A DNA stretch of 64,000 nt from NC2004 sp050874905 (GCA_050874905.1 JBNMLP010000007.1:1-64000), one strand, 5' to 3'; shown: positions 17,584-25,962, counted from the first letter of the stretch. Made by a program: numbers and translations. The notes: generated by a model from the letters alone, not told the origin.

Positions 17584-18111
17584 CTAAAATTCAGGTTCGA
17601 TCAATCCGTATGTATTGCCTTTGCGCTTATATACAACATTGACATCGTCCGTCTCTGAATTACGGAATACAAAGAAACTATGTCCTAATAACTCCATCTG
17701 AATGCAGGCCTCTTCCGGATCCATCGGTTTTACTGCAAACTTCTTGCTGCGGATGATCTGAATCTCTTCATCATCAAGATCATCATTCTCTAAATACTCC
17801 GGTTTGAAGTATTCTGCACTCTGTTTCTTGTCTGCAAGCTTTGTTTTATATTTTTTAAGCTGACGCTCAATCACTTCCACAACCATATCAATGGATACAT
17901 ACATATCTGTACTTTCCTGCTCGCCACGAAGGATATTCCCCTTCATCGGGATCGTAACCTCGATCTTCTGACGTTCCTTCTCTACACTAAAGGTTACATG
18001 AATCTCCGTCTCTGGAGTAAAATATTTCTCTAATCTTCCAATCTTGTCATATACTGAATTCTTAAGTCCCTCTGTTACGTCGATGTTTTTTCCGCTAATA
18101 ATATAACGCAT
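17584..18111 (-). CDS. hpf: Ribosome hibernation promoting factor, long form
   Basis: HPF binds the 30S decoding centre and dimerises 70S ribosomes into inactive 100S particles in stationary phase. The 175-residue protein has the N-terminal S30AE domain (MRYIISGKNIDVTEGLKN) and the C-terminal dimerisation domain (VKPMDPEEACIQMELLGHSFFVFRN), so it is the long form usual in Firmicutes. The ATG at 18111 has AAAGGAG upstream. It is a single-gene unit with a promoter around 18205 and a strong terminator. Confidence 0.95.
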   Translation of the reverse strand: MRYIISGKNIDVTEGLKNSVYDKIGRLEKYFTPETEIHVTFSVEKERQKIEVTIPMKGNILRGEQESTDMYVSIDMVVEVIERQLKKYKTKLADKKQSAEYFKPEYLENDDLDDEEIQIIRSKKFAVKPMDPEEACIQMELLGHSFFVFRNSETDDVNVVYKRKGNTYGLIEPEF

Positions 18112-18204
18112 AATGCCCAACTCCTTTACGTCTAAAATTCCGTTAAACCACTGCCATTGGAGCGCCTCCATATCACCCCTTGAACTTGTGTTTAACATGT
18201 TCTA

Positions 18205-18213
18205 ATTATACCA
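18205..18213 (-). promoter_or_regulatory. Extended -10 promoter for hpf
   Basis: The minus strand shows TGG-TATAAT about 94 bp upstream of the hpf start. The -35 region is weak. The leader between is about 90 bases and contains a small GGAG/CTCC hairpin whose role is unclear. Confidence 0.55.
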
Positions 18214-18284
18214 TACATAGTGTCACAAGGAAAGTAAAATCTCACCTGTTTTTCTAATATTTTTTACAATTTCACCCCGTTTTT

Positions 18285-18509
18285 TTAATTATCTGTCAAT
18301 TTGTTTGTCAAGTAGGAAAAGCAGTTTTTCTTTCTTTTTCCCGATTTTCTACCAAACGCACAAAACAGCGGTTCGGTAAAATCAATGTAAAATGCAGGGA
18401 TATTCACATGATTTTTTGGTTCATAATGTTCATAAGTCCGTTCATAACTTAATTTATTGGACAAATCGGACTTTTTCAGATGTGCATAAAATATTGCCTG
18501 TGCATCCAT
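18285..18509 (-). CDS. Possible small protein, unknown
   Basis: An open frame of 74 codons starts at an ATG with AGGAG 11 bases upstream. The product is basic, without a signal peptide or recognised motif. Only the ribosome-site-like sequence and the palindrome upstream (18551-18577) support it. It may be spurious. The stretch 18199-18640 holds otherwise only the hpf promoter, this frame, the palindrome and a terminator. Confidence 0.3.
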   Translation of the reverse strand: MDAQAIFYAHLKKSDLSNKLSYERTYEHYEPKNHVNIPAFYIDFTEPLFCAFGRKSGKRKKNCFSYLTNKLTDN

Positions 18510-18550
18510 ATCCGGCTCGATCTCCTGGCGAAAATTGCGTATTATTTCAC

Positions 18551-18577
18551 TTTACATAATACGGCATATTATGTAAA
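18551..18577. repeat. Perfect 10-bp inverted repeat, possible operator
   Basis: TTTACATAAT (18551-18560) and ATTATGTAAA (18568-18577) are perfect inverted arms separated by 7 bases. There is no U-tract, so it is not a terminator. It lies 42 bp upstream of the small frame at 18509 and overlaps where its promoter should be. Confidence 0.6.
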
Positions 18578-18600
18578 CCAATTTATAGTTTTGAGAAGCA

Positions 18601-18629
18601 AAAAAGACCGACGGGAAATCCCATCGGTC
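18601..18629 (-). terminator. Rho-independent terminator after the NlpC/P60 gene
   Basis: Arms GACCGACGGGA (18606-18616) and TCCCATCGGTC (18619-18629) pair with one G-U wobble, followed by a U-run on the minus strand. Confidence 0.88.
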
Positions 18630-18644
18630 CTTTTCGTATGATTA

Positions 18645-19886
18645 TTATCGTACAATACGAACTGCCTTACATGGTGTTCTGTAGTTATATACGCTGGTCT
18701 TGATACCATCCTTACGGTTACTTGCATGAACAACCATGCCGTTACCGATATAAAGTGCAACATGTCCAATACCGCCACCATTGTTATAGAACAGCAGATC
18801 ACCTGGCTGTAAATTACTTAAGCTTACAGACGTACCATTACCTGATTGAGCAGCAGCAGTACGGCTAAGTCCATATCCGAAATGTGCATATACTGACTGT
18901 GTAAATCCAGAACAGTCTGCACCGTTTGTTAAACTTGTTCCGCCATAACGATATGGGTTACCAACAAACTGTAATGCATAGCTTGCAATCTGGGAACCTA
19001 ATCCGCTCGTTGATGTGCTTGCAGATGAAACAGAAGAATTATTCGTGAAGCTTGTTCCTGAATCATTCACTGCCTTTTTGATTGCAGCTGCCTTCTGGGT
19101 TGGCTTGATAGAACTTACGCTCTCAGAAGAAGTCTGTGTTACAGTCTCTGTAGTAATTGTAACATTTGCCTCTGCAGCAGCCTGCTCTGCAGCTAAAATC
19201 TCTTCGTTAGCTTTCTGTACCTGCTTCATTGTCAATGCTTTTCCGTATTCCCGTTTCACATCTACATAATCTGCGGATACATATCCCTTTAAATCACCGT
19301 CGATGCTGATCTTTACCCAGCCATCTTTGTATTCCTTTGTTACATCATACTCGCCACCCTCAGGGATCAGCGTTACGATATCAGAATCGGTGCTCTTCTT
19401 TTCACGTACATTTAAAGTTTCGGTGTTTACAATAGCGGTCTTGGTACATACCTTATCCGCAAATGCCTTCGCCTCATCACCAAATAATAAGAAGTCATTG
19501 CTTACCCAGCCAACTACCTTACCGGATTTGATCTTGGAACGTTTCTTCCCTTTTTTGAGTAATGTTCCTTTATCACCTTTGTACATCTGTCCGATGACTT
19601 CTGAATCTTTCTTTTTTGTTTTGCGGACATTCAACGCATCATCCACATTCGCAGTTACGAATTTGGCATATTTGCCGCTGTCCTGTGTTGCATCGCCTGA
19701 GCTTGCAACGGCTACCGTTGGTGTCTCAGCTTCGATTGATTCCACATATTCATTTACAGATAATGTAATACCTGCTACGGCTGTAGAGCTATACGCATTC
19801 TCTGCTTTTGGTCCAATTATAGTTCCCCCGACAATCAATGTTCCGGCAATCGCATACATTGCATACTTAGCTGCCTTGTTCAACAT
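18645..19886 (-). CDS. Secreted SH3-domain NlpC/P60 peptidoglycan hydrolase
   Basis: NlpC/P60 enzymes cut the peptide stems of peptidoglycan, usually the D-Glu-diaminopimelate bond. The 413-residue protein has a signal sequence (KYAMYAIAGTLIVGG), two bacterial SH3 domains (DALNVRKTKKKDSEVIGQM and TLNVREKKSTDSDIVTLIP), a Ser/Thr-rich linker, and a C-terminal NlpC/P60 domain. The catalytic Cys lies in GADCSGFT, the His in GHVALYIGNG, and a third polar residue in VVHAS. The ATG at 19886 follows TAGGAGG. It is a monocistronic gene with a consensus promoter (19972-20000) and a terminator. Confidence 0.93.
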   Translation of the reverse strand: MLNKAAKYAMYAIAGTLIVGGTIIGPKAENAYSSTAVAGITLSVNEYVESIEAETPTVAVASSGDATQDSGKYAKFVTANVDDALNVRKTKKKDSEVIGQMYKGDKGTLLKKGKKRSKIKSGKVVGWVSNDFLLFGDEAKAFADKVCTKTAIVNTETLNVREKKSTDSDIVTLIPEGGEYDVTKEYKDGWVKISIDGDLKGYVSADYVDVKREYGKALTMKQVQKANEEILAAEQAAAEANVTITTETVTQTSSESVSSIKPTQKAAAIKKAVNDSGTSFTNNSSVSSASTSTSGLGSQIASYALQFVGNPYRYGGTSLTNGADCSGFTQSVYAHFGYGLSRTAAAQSGNGTSVSLSNLQPGDLLFYNNGGGIGHVALYIGNGMVVHASNRKDGIKTSVYNYRTPCKAVRIVR

Positions 19887-19971
19887 CTTATCGTACCTCC
19901 TAAAATCATCCTTAACAAAATTCTTTGTTCTAGTTGTTACTTCTGCGGCATATAATATGCCTACAGCTTGC

Positions 19972-20000
19972 ATTATAACAAAACATGTATCTTCTGTCAA
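19972..20000 (-). promoter_or_regulatory. Sigma-A promoter for the NlpC/P60 gene
   Basis: Consensus TTGACA (19995-20000), 17 bases, consensus TATAAT (19972-19977) on the minus strand, about 85 bp upstream of the start. The leader contains a short GGCATAT/ATATGCC hairpin. Confidence 0.88.
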
Positions 20001-20038
20001 CCTTTCAGAAACACTTTGTTAATATTTCCGTAACAATT

Positions 20039-20494
20039 CTATTTTTTTGTTCCATTTGCAGTAAAAATCGCACCCAGACCGCCGAGCATCAAGCAGAGAT
20101 CCGCCAGATTAAACACAATATGCCGAAGTTTTCCCGGAAGCTTTGGAAACCGGATATAGTCTGTTACTTTTCCATGAATCAGCCTGTCATACGCATTTCC
20201 CAGTGCTCCACCGAGAATCAGCCCCATAAAAACAGAGGCGCACGTTCCGTTTTTCTTTCTAAATCCCGGAACAAGAAAGAACAGCCATACCGTAACTGCG
20301 ATCGTAATAACATTCAGAACCCCTCTTCGTTCTTTTAACGCGCCCATTGCTGCTCCCTTATTATATAGAAGACAAAGCTTCGCTTTTCCCTGAAGTATCT
20401 CCTGCTCCTCCCCTTCGGCAAGCGTTTGCTCCATTTTCCGTTTCAGTGCATAATCCCCCAAAAATATCCCCGCTGCTAAAAGCAATATCATCAT
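20039..20494 (-). CDS. lspA: Signal peptidase II (lipoprotein signal peptidase)
   Basis: LspA cleaves prolipoproteins before the lipid-modified cysteine. The 151-residue membrane protein has four predicted helices and the two catalytic aspartates, in GNAYDRLIHGKVTDYI and FNLADLCLMLG, plus the conserved YNKGAAMG segment. Overall it is divergent from well-studied LspA, with a basic loop between helices 1 and 2. AAGGAGG precedes ATG. It probably processes the lipoproteins at 22026 and 58368. No terminator is visible before the next promoter. Confidence 0.85.
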   Translation of the reverse strand: MMILLLAAGIFLGDYALKRKMEQTLAEGEEQEILQGKAKLCLLYNKGAAMGALKERRGVLNVITIAVTVWLFFLVPGFRKKNGTCASVFMGLILGGALGNAYDRLIHGKVTDYIRFPKLPGKLRHIVFNLADLCLMLGGLGAIFTANGTKK

Positions 20495-20631
20495 ACCGAT
20501 TCCCTCCTTGCTACATATTCCATATGTTAAAACTTTATTGAATCACGGGCAAAAGTCATGCTCGTCATCTCTTTCATTGTATCATAACTTGAGCTCTTTT
20601 CATTATTTTTTTAAGTTTTTGTTCTGCCCCC

Positions 20632-20660
20632 TTGCAATCTATATCTTCCTTTGCTATAAT
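20632..20660 (+). promoter_or_regulatory. Sigma-A promoter for degV
   Basis: TTGCAA (20632-20637), 17 bases, TATAAT (20655-20660), with an 80-base leader before the degV start. Confidence 0.8.
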
Positions 20661-20746
20661 TCATATAGTATTTAAAACTACATGAAACAGAATTTGTTAC
20701 TTTATTATCTGTTTATTGATTTTTTTAGAAAGGACACTTACTTGTT

Positions 20747-21628
20747 ATGAATTTTCAGATTGTCAGCGACGGAGCATGTGACCTGCTTGCAGAATATACA
20801 AAACCCAATCAGGTTTCTATCGTTCCTTTTTATGTAACATTTGATGGTGAACATTATGAAAAAGAAGGTGTTGGAATTGATCACGACGAATTCTACCGCA
20901 GAATGGCAGAGAATCACGAGATTCCAAAATCTTCCCTCCCATCCGCGCAGGATTATATAGATGCTTTCCTTCCTTTTGTAGAGAAAAAAGAGCCTGTGAT
21001 CTGCATCTGTATCACAAGCAAATTCAGTGGTTCTTATAATAGTGCGACCGTAGCAAAGGACGAAATTTTAGAAGAGCATCCAGATGCCAAAATCGAAGTC
21101 ATTGACTCTACCTTAAATACAATGTCCGAAGCACTTCTTGTCGTGCAGGCAGTAAAAATGAGAGATGCCGGATACAGTTATGAGGACTGTATTACTAAAT
21201 TAAACGAGATTAAAACAACAGGCCGCATTTATTTTACTGTTGGTTCTTTAGAATATCTGATCAAAAACGGTCGTATTGGAAAACTTGCTTCGGTAGCCGG
21301 GGACAAATTAGGAATTCAGCCATTGATCATTATGAAAGATGGAGAAATTTCTCTCGGTGGCGCAACAAGAAGCCGCAAAAAAGCAAAAGCAAGTGTCATT
21401 AAACTTTTAGAAAAATATTTTGAAGAACAGCACTTAAACCGCGATGACTATGCATTCTTAGTTGGAACCGGTTTTCAGCTTGAAGAAGCCGAAGAGTTCA
21501 AGCACACCTTAGAGGAAGCACTGCACATCAAATGTGAAACGATTCCTTCCAGAATCGGAACAACTGTCGGCTGTCATACCGGTCCTTATCCACTCGGTGT
21601 AGCAATCTTAAAAAAATACGATGCATAA
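20747..21628 (+). CDS. DegV family fatty-acid-binding protein
   Basis: DegV proteins bind long-chain fatty acids; FakB, a DegV member, presents them to the FakA kinase. The 293-residue protein begins MNFQIVSDGACDLL and contains ITSKFSGSYNSA and GSLEYLIKNGRIGKLA, the usual ligand-binding segments, ending with TTVGCHTGPYPLGVA. AGAAAGGACAC lies upstream. It is a single-gene unit. Which fatty acid it binds cannot be told from sequence, and no fakA is in the window. Confidence 0.92.
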   Translation: MNFQIVSDGACDLLAEYTKPNQVSIVPFYVTFDGEHYEKEGVGIDHDEFYRRMAENHEIPKSSLPSAQDYIDAFLPFVEKKEPVICICITSKFSGSYNSATVAKDEILEEHPDAKIEVIDSTLNTMSEALLVVQAVKMRDAGYSYEDCITKLNEIKTTGRIYFTVGSLEYLIKNGRIGKLASVAGDKLGIQPLIIMKDGEISLGGATRSRKKAKASVIKLLEKYFEEQHLNRDDYAFLVGTGFQLEEAEEFKHTLEEALHIKCETIPSRIGTTVGCHTGPYPLGVAILKKYDA

Positions 21629-21632
21629 ATAT

Positions 21633-21667
21633 AAGGCTCATGTCTGAGACATGAGCCTTTCTTTTTA
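21633..21667 (+). terminator. Rho-independent terminator after degV
   Basis: A perfect 12-bp stem (AAGGCTCATGTC at 21633-21644, GACATGAGCCTT at 21648-21659) is followed by TCTTTTT. It overlaps the 3' end of the converging gene at 21665. Confidence 0.9.
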
Positions 21668-22012
21668 ATCATCATAAACGATCGCACACAAATACTTCGC
21701 CTTTGTTTTTAACTCCGGACATTGTTTGAAGTTCGTGCCTACGATCATCTGTACCTGTTCTCCCTTTGAAGCAAAACGATGCACTTTGCTATATTGATCA
21801 GAGCCTACTGTAATCCCGGCAATATATGTTTCACACAGCTTGTTGGCTTCGGTATCTAATATTGCTACTTGCTGCCCTGCCTGTATTTCCTGCCGGAGCG
21901 TTCCTGTCATAAACAAAAATACCGCTTTAGAATCCTCGCGATCCATTTCACAAAATCCGTCTATTGTCATAATCTTTTCCAGATGGATCCGAATGTTTTT
22001 ATCTACTCTCAT
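21665..22012 (-). CDS. Small protein with possible translation-factor domain II-like barrel
   Basis: The 115-residue protein is not recognised. A segment from about residue 33 (VFLFMTGTLRQEIQAGQQV, then a strand ETYIAGI and GEQVQMIVG) has the order of strands seen in the beta-barrel domain II of EF-Tu-type factors. This is a visual resemblance only. The ATG at 22012 has AGGAGG a few bases upstream. It follows the lipoprotein by 13 bp and so belongs to the MCP operon. Confidence 0.7.
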   Translation of the reverse strand: MRVDKNIRIHLEKIMTIDGFCEMDREDSKAVFLFMTGTLRQEIQAGQQVAILDTEANKLCETYIAGITVGSDQYSKVHRFASKGEQVQMIVGTNFKQCPELKTKAKYLCAIVYDD

Positions 22013-22025
22013 CCTGCCTCCTGCC

Positions 22026-22433
22026 TTAGTGGAACAAGGCATCATATATACTCAGATCAAGTTCCTTACCCTCTTCTGCATCCCAGTACACTTTTTTGTT
22101 TGTAATACGTGTCTTGGAATTGATGTATATATTATGCTTCTTTTCACCCTTTTTACTATAACTCTGAATCCGATAAATCCAATCATCATTATGAAGACTT
22201 ACCGTCTCCTCCTCATTTTCTGCCCAGACAATCTCTGCGATCTGTGCCATCAGTTCCTGCGCCTTTTGATCATCCAGCTCCTCTACATAGTGTGCATCAT
22301 CATTATGATACACCCGCACAGCAGCAACATTGCTGAAATTAAACTGTTCTTCTTTCTTCATGCATCCGGAAAGCGGACACATCAGAAGAAACAGCAATAC
22401 CATAATTCCGCTTTTTTTTGCGATCTTCTTCAC
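22026..22433 (-). CDS. Small lipoprotein of unknown function
   Basis: The 135-residue product has a basic start, a hydrophobic signal segment and a lipobox LSGC. A mature domain of about 110 residues follows with strands such as AAVRVYHNDDAHYVEEL and WIYRIQSYSKKGEKKHNIYIN. I choose the GTG at 22433 because GGGAG lies 8 bases upstream; the GTG at 22442 falls within that site. It lies between the MCP and the small barrel-like protein, so it may be part of the same sensory unit, which is inference. Confidence 0.8.
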   Translation of the reverse strand: MKKIAKKSGIMVLLFLLMCPLSGCMKKEEQFNFSNVAAVRVYHNDDAHYVEELDDQKAQELMAQIAEIVWAENEEETVSLHNDDWIYRIQSYSKKGEKKHNIYINSKTRITNKKVYWDAEEGKELDLSIYDALFH

Positions 22434-22455
22434 AACATGCACTCCCTACTATGAT

Positions 22456-23745
22456 CTAAATACGGAAAATACTGATATTCTCCGTTAATTCCTCCGACAA
22501 ATGATGCAGCGTAGCAGCCTGATCTGCGATCTCACTGATCGTAGAAGTCAGCTCCTGTGCCCCTGCTGCTGTTTCTTTACTTGTAGTTGCATTCATATCT
22601 GCAGCCTCAGAAAGACCGGACATTGCATCTACCACAATTTTCTTTGACTGTTCCAAGGTATTGGTGTTGTCCGCAATCCGATTGATTTCTTCACTGGAGG
22701 TCACCAGTCCGCCATTGACAGCCTCAAATGCATTTTTGGTACGCTCTACTTCCTGACTTTGGCGATCAATGATCTCATTGACACGCTCCATCGTTGCCAC
22801 AGCCATTTCAGACTGTTCTACCAGATCACCAATGATCTCGTCAATAGACGTGACAGATTCATTGGACTGTTCCGATAAATTCTTGATCTGCTCTGCCACA
22901 ACAGCAAATCCACGACCGGACTCTCCTGCTCTTGCTGCCTCAATCGAAGCATTTAATGATAATAGATTGGTCTCGCTGGCAATAGAAGCGATCAGTTCCG
23001 TTGCCTGACGGATCTTCTGTGCAGACTCATTGGTTACATTGGTCTGCTCATGGATAACTGCAATCTCATTTTTCACTTTTTTGGAGATTTCTTCCAGATT
23101 TCGAACGACTTCTACACCTTCCTCAGAAGCTTTTCCCATCTGAGCAGAATTCTGATTCAGCTTTTCTACTTCTGCATTAGTTTCTTCAATCTTAACACCG
23201 ATTGAATCTACTTCGTTGTTAACCTGCTGGGTTGTTTCTGCCTGTGTCAATGCTCCGGATGACATGTTATTCATCGCCTCTGCCATCTCACCTGCAACTG
23301 ATCCTGTCTGATCTGCCATCGTATCTAACTTCTGTGCGGCTTCCGCTAATACACCTGTCGTCTGATTGATCTTACCTACAACATTTGCCAATGATTCACG
23401 CACTTTGTCTACACCTTTAGCAAACATACCAAGCTCATCCTGACGATGCAGATCCTTATCCTCTACCGTCTGTGTCAGATCACCTTTGACCATGGCGATC
23501 AAAATTCCTACCAGGCGGTTCACACAACGTACCATATTATTGACAACCGCCAGTACAAGGATCGTTACTACAACTAACAATACAACGATCAGAACTCCCA
23601 TACTGATCAACACTTTAGAAAGCACTGCGGCATCTACCGATCCCCTAAAGCTGAAATTCATAAACAAAACAGATGCAATCGCAACTACTAAAAACGGAAG
23701 CAGCGAGATCAACATCATCTTTCCTTTTAATCCTAATTTCTTCAT
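22456..23745 (-). CDS. Methyl-accepting chemotaxis protein without an extracellular sensor domain
   Basis: The 429-residue protein has a first transmembrane helix (residues 10-29), only about 14 residues outside, and a second long helix (about 44-67). Then come a HAMP domain and an MCP signalling domain with the hairpin-tip region EQIKNLSEQSNESV and the preceding IASETNLLSLNASIEAARAGE motif. The lack of a periplasmic sensor domain means it either senses membrane or cytoplasmic state or works with another protein. The ATG at 23745 (8 bases from AGGAGG) is favoured over the one at 23751. Confidence 0.9.
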   Translation of the reverse strand: MKKLGLKGKMMLISLLPFLVVAIASVLFMNFSFRGSVDAAVLSKVLISMGVLIVVLLVVVTILVLAVVNNMVRCVNRLVGILIAMVKGDLTQTVEDKDLHRQDELGMFAKGVDKVRESLANVVGKINQTTGVLAEAAQKLDTMADQTGSVAGEMAEAMNNMSSGALTQAETTQQVNNEVDSIGVKIEETNAEVEKLNQNSAQMGKASEEGVEVVRNLEEISKKVKNEIAVIHEQTNVTNESAQKIRQATELIASIASETNLLSLNASIEAARAGESGRGFAVVAEQIKNLSEQSNESVTSIDEIIGDLVEQSEMAVATMERVNEIIDRQSQEVERTKNAFEAVNGGLVTSSEEINRIADNTNTLEQSKKIVVDAMSGLSEAADMNATTSKETAAGAQELTSTISEIADQAATLHHLSEELTENISIFRI

Positions 23746-23764
23746 ATGCATATCCTCCTATTGC

Positions 23765-23821
23765 AACTATGTCATATTGCAGCTGCTATTTTTGTGCAAC
23801 ATAAACAATAGCAACATAGTT
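23765..23821 (-). repeat. Nested hairpin in the MCP leader
   Basis: Two contiguous pairings are visible: AACTATGT (23765-23772) with ACATAGTT (23814-23821), and TGCTATT (23784-23790) with AATAGCA (23807-23813). The structure ends about 5 bases before the ribosome site of the MCP gene. No U-tract follows, so it is a leader structure, not a terminator. I do not recognise a riboswitch class. Confidence 0.5.
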
Positions 23822-23860
23822 TTTCTTTCATTTACTCATATTTTACCACAATAAGGCATA

Positions 23861-23891
23861 AAAAAAAAGTAGGAAATATCAGTATTTCCTC
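23861..23891 (-). terminator. Hairpin with U-run upstream of the MCP gene
   Basis: AGGAAATA (23872-23879) and TATTTCCT (23884-23891) form a stem with a 4-base loop followed on the minus strand by nine U residues. It lies upstream of the probable MCP promoter (-10 near 23841), so it may stop antisense transcription from the cysE side. Confidence 0.55.
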
Positions 23892-23902
23892 ACTATTTAA
23901 CT

Positions 23903-23931
23903 TGATTTTCTGATTTGATTCCGATAACATA
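23903..23931 (+). promoter_or_regulatory. Probable sigma-A promoter for the serine acetyltransferase gene
   Basis: TTGATT (23903-23908), 17 bases, TAACAT (23926-23931), 29 bp upstream of the GTG start. Confidence 0.5.
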
Positions 23932-23960
23932 GTAGAAGTATTTGAAATGGAGGGAAAAAC

Positions 23961-24881
23961 GTGTCAAAAGAGTTTAATCAGAAGCTCCCTGCTTTCGTAG
24001 AGCAGATCGCTGCTAACTACGAAGCAGAAGAGATTTTTTTTACCAAACCGGGTCTTGCCTTTCCCAGCAAAGACGCGATCATAGCATTTTTAGAAGATAT
24101 GCGCCGGCTGATCTTTCCGGGATATTTTGGAAATGAATCCCCAGCCGGATTAAATCCAGACTATTTTGTTGGCCAGTCACTTCTTGCATTGGAGCACCGG
24201 CTGAACAAGCAAGTTTATGCTGCGCTGGCTTATACCAACAACGAAATGCAGTGTAACACTGCTCTGCAGGAACAATCCGACGAGATCTGTCTTCATTTTT
24301 TCGAACAGGTTCCAACCATACAGCAGATGCTGTTAAAAGATGTGCAGGCTGCCTTTGACGGTGACCCTGCCGCACAGAGCAAAGAGGAAGTGATCTTCTC
24401 CTACCCTGGTCTTTACGCAATTTTCGTATACCGTGTTGCGCATGCTCTTTACGAAGCCAAGGTTCCTTTTATCCCACGCATTATGACAGAGCACGCACAC
24501 AGTCAGACAGGAATTGACATCAATGCCGGAGCAACGATCGGCGAATATTTCTTCATGGATCACGGTACTGGTATCGTCATCGGAGAAACAACGATCATCG
24601 GAAATAACGTCAAAGTATATCAGGGCGTTACACTCGGCGCACTGTCTACCCGTATGGGGCAGCAGTTAAGTGGTGTCAAACGACATCCTACCATTGAAGA
24701 CAATGTCACGATCTACTCTAATGCTTCCATTTTAGGTGGTGACACCGTCATCGGCGCGGGTTCCATCATCGGTGGAAGTGCCTTTATCATTGAATCTGTA
24801 CCGCCGGATACCAGAGTCATCGTGCACAACCCGGATCTTACCTTCAAAGGTCCAAAGAAGGACAATAACTGGGAAATCTAA
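23961..24881 (+). CDS. cysE: Serine O-acetyltransferase (EpsC/CysE type)
   Basis: The enzyme makes O-acetylserine from serine and acetyl-CoA, the first step of cysteine synthesis. The 306-residue protein has an N-terminal helical domain and a left-handed beta-helix of hexapeptide repeats (from GIDINAGATIGEYFFMDHG to GAGSIIGGS), including the active-site DHGTGIVIGET segment. It is longer than E. coli CysE at the N-terminus and matches the EpsC-type form common in Clostridia. The start is GTG with GGAGG upstream. No cysK adjoins it. Confidence 0.9.
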   Translation: MSKEFNQKLPAFVEQIAANYEAEEIFFTKPGLAFPSKDAIIAFLEDMRRLIFPGYFGNESPAGLNPDYFVGQSLLALEHRLNKQVYAALAYTNNEMQCNTALQEQSDEICLHFFEQVPTIQQMLLKDVQAAFDGDPAAQSKEEVIFSYPGLYAIFVYRVAHALYEAKVPFIPRIMTEHAHSQTGIDINAGATIGEYFFMDHGTGIVIGETTIIGNNVKVYQGVTLGALSTRMGQQLSGVKRHPTIEDNVTIYSNASILGGDTVIGAGSIIGGSAFIIESVPPDTRVIVHNPDLTFKGPKKDNNWEI

Positions 24882-24904
24882 TTCCAAATATTATGCCAGC
24901 AATA

Positions 24905-24930
24905 AAGAGGAGCTTAGTATAGCTCCTCTT
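24905..24930 (+). terminator. Terminator of cysE, overlapping the converging gene's end
   Basis: AAGAGGAGCT (24905-24914) and AGCTCCTCTT (24921-24930) are perfect arms with a 6-base loop, followed by CTTCTTC. The right arm lies inside the last codons of the converging oxidoreductase gene. The U-tract is weak. Confidence 0.6.
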
Positions 24931-25900
24931 CTTCTTCGCCCGGATAAACCAGTCCCCATTGTTTTCGTATTGCATCCATGATCTGCATCATACGAAGCGT
25001 CATGGCATGTGTCATTTCCGGTGGTTCCACCGCCCCTTCACTGATCGCTTTCTGACAGGATCGGATTTCGTATTCATAGCCTGTGATCTGTTCCGGTGCG
25101 GGAATTTCACGGATACAGTTGCCCTTTTTATCATACACACGGATTGCTTCAAAATTGTTGATATTATCCACCTCGATATAACCGTCGGTTCCATAGATCA
25201 CACCGCGTCGATCCGTTGGTCCAAGCATGGATGCATACAAATGCGCCATTGCGCCACTCGAATAGGTCAGTGCCAGACTTTCCTGTGCATCCACACCGGA
25301 ATCCAGCCGCACAACAGAGCTGGAAAGGTAGCTGATGTCATACCCCAATACCATCGTCGCAAAGGTCAGCGTATAGACACCGAGATCCAGCAATGCTCCA
25401 CCTGCCAGCACCGGTTCTACCAACCGCTCTACACCGGTCAGCTCATAGCCTAAATTGGCAGAGACCGCTGTGATCTCTCCGATCAGATCATCCTCAAGCA
25501 CTTCTTTTAACGACTGCGCCATCGGCATATAACGCACCCACATTGCTTCCGCCAAAAAGGTATGATTCGTAATAGCGAGTTCGATCAGCTCTTCTGCTTC
25601 CTTCTGATTCACTGTAAATGCTTTTTCCACCAGAACCGGCTTATGATTAGTCAGACAGAGCTTTGCATGTTCATAATGAAAGGAATGCGGTGTTGCCACA
25701 TAAACCAGATCCACTTCCTCATCTTTCACCAGATCTTCATAGCTTCCGTAGGCTTTTTTTACGTGGAAGCGTCTGGAAAAGTTCACTGCTTTATTGATAT
25801 CACGGGCAGCTACCGCCACCAGTGTTACCCCTTCCATTTTTTCAATCGTAAGTGCCATCGACTGTGCAATCTGTCCCAGTCCCATAATTCCAATGTTCAT
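24914..25900 (-). CDS. Gfo/Idh/MocA family NAD(P)-dependent oxidoreductase
   Basis: These enzymes oxidise or reduce sugars, inositols or related compounds. The 328-residue protein has the N-terminal Rossmann motif GLGQIAQSM, the segment VDLVYVATPHSFHYEHA, and VLVEKAFTVN where most members have EKP. The C-terminal alpha/beta domain contains LDLGVYTLTFA, whose Asp and the following region form the usual active site. It resembles dihydrodiol dehydrogenase-like members, so the substrate is unknown. It stands alone between converging cysE and the flagellin-like gene. Confidence 0.9.
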   Translation of the reverse strand: MNIGIMGLGQIAQSMALTIEKMEGVTLVAVAARDINKAVNFSRRFHVKKAYGSYEDLVKDEEVDLVYVATPHSFHYEHAKLCLTNHKPVLVEKAFTVNQKEAEELIELAITNHTFLAEAMWVRYMPMAQSLKEVLEDDLIGEITAVSANLGYELTGVERLVEPVLAGGALLDLGVYTLTFATMVLGYDISYLSSSVVRLDSGVDAQESLALTYSSGAMAHLYASMLGPTDRRGVIYGTDGYIEVDNINNFEAIRVYDKKGNCIREIPAPEQITGYEYEIRSCQKAISEGAVEPPEMTHAMTLRMMQIMDAIRKQWGLVYPGEEEEELY

Positions 25901-25927
25901 GTTTTTCTAGTTCCTTTCTATCACTGC

Positions 25928-25956
25928 AAAAATAAAGGTGAGCTGCTGCCCACCTT
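25928..25956 (-). terminator. Rho-independent terminator after the flagellin-like gene
   Basis: AAGGTGAGC (25935-25943) pairs with GCCCACCTT (25948-25956), with one mismatch, followed on the minus strand by TATTTTTG. Confidence 0.75.
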
Positions 25957-25962
25957 AGCTTT

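Noticed and set aside
19887..19971. A c-di-AMP (ydaO) riboswitch in the NlpC/P60 leader
   Set aside because: This riboswitch often controls wall hydrolases, but the leader is only about 80 bases and lacks its conserved core.
23861..23891. An attenuator in the MCP leader
   Set aside because: The hairpin lies upstream of the probable MCP promoter, so it is unlikely to be in its transcript.
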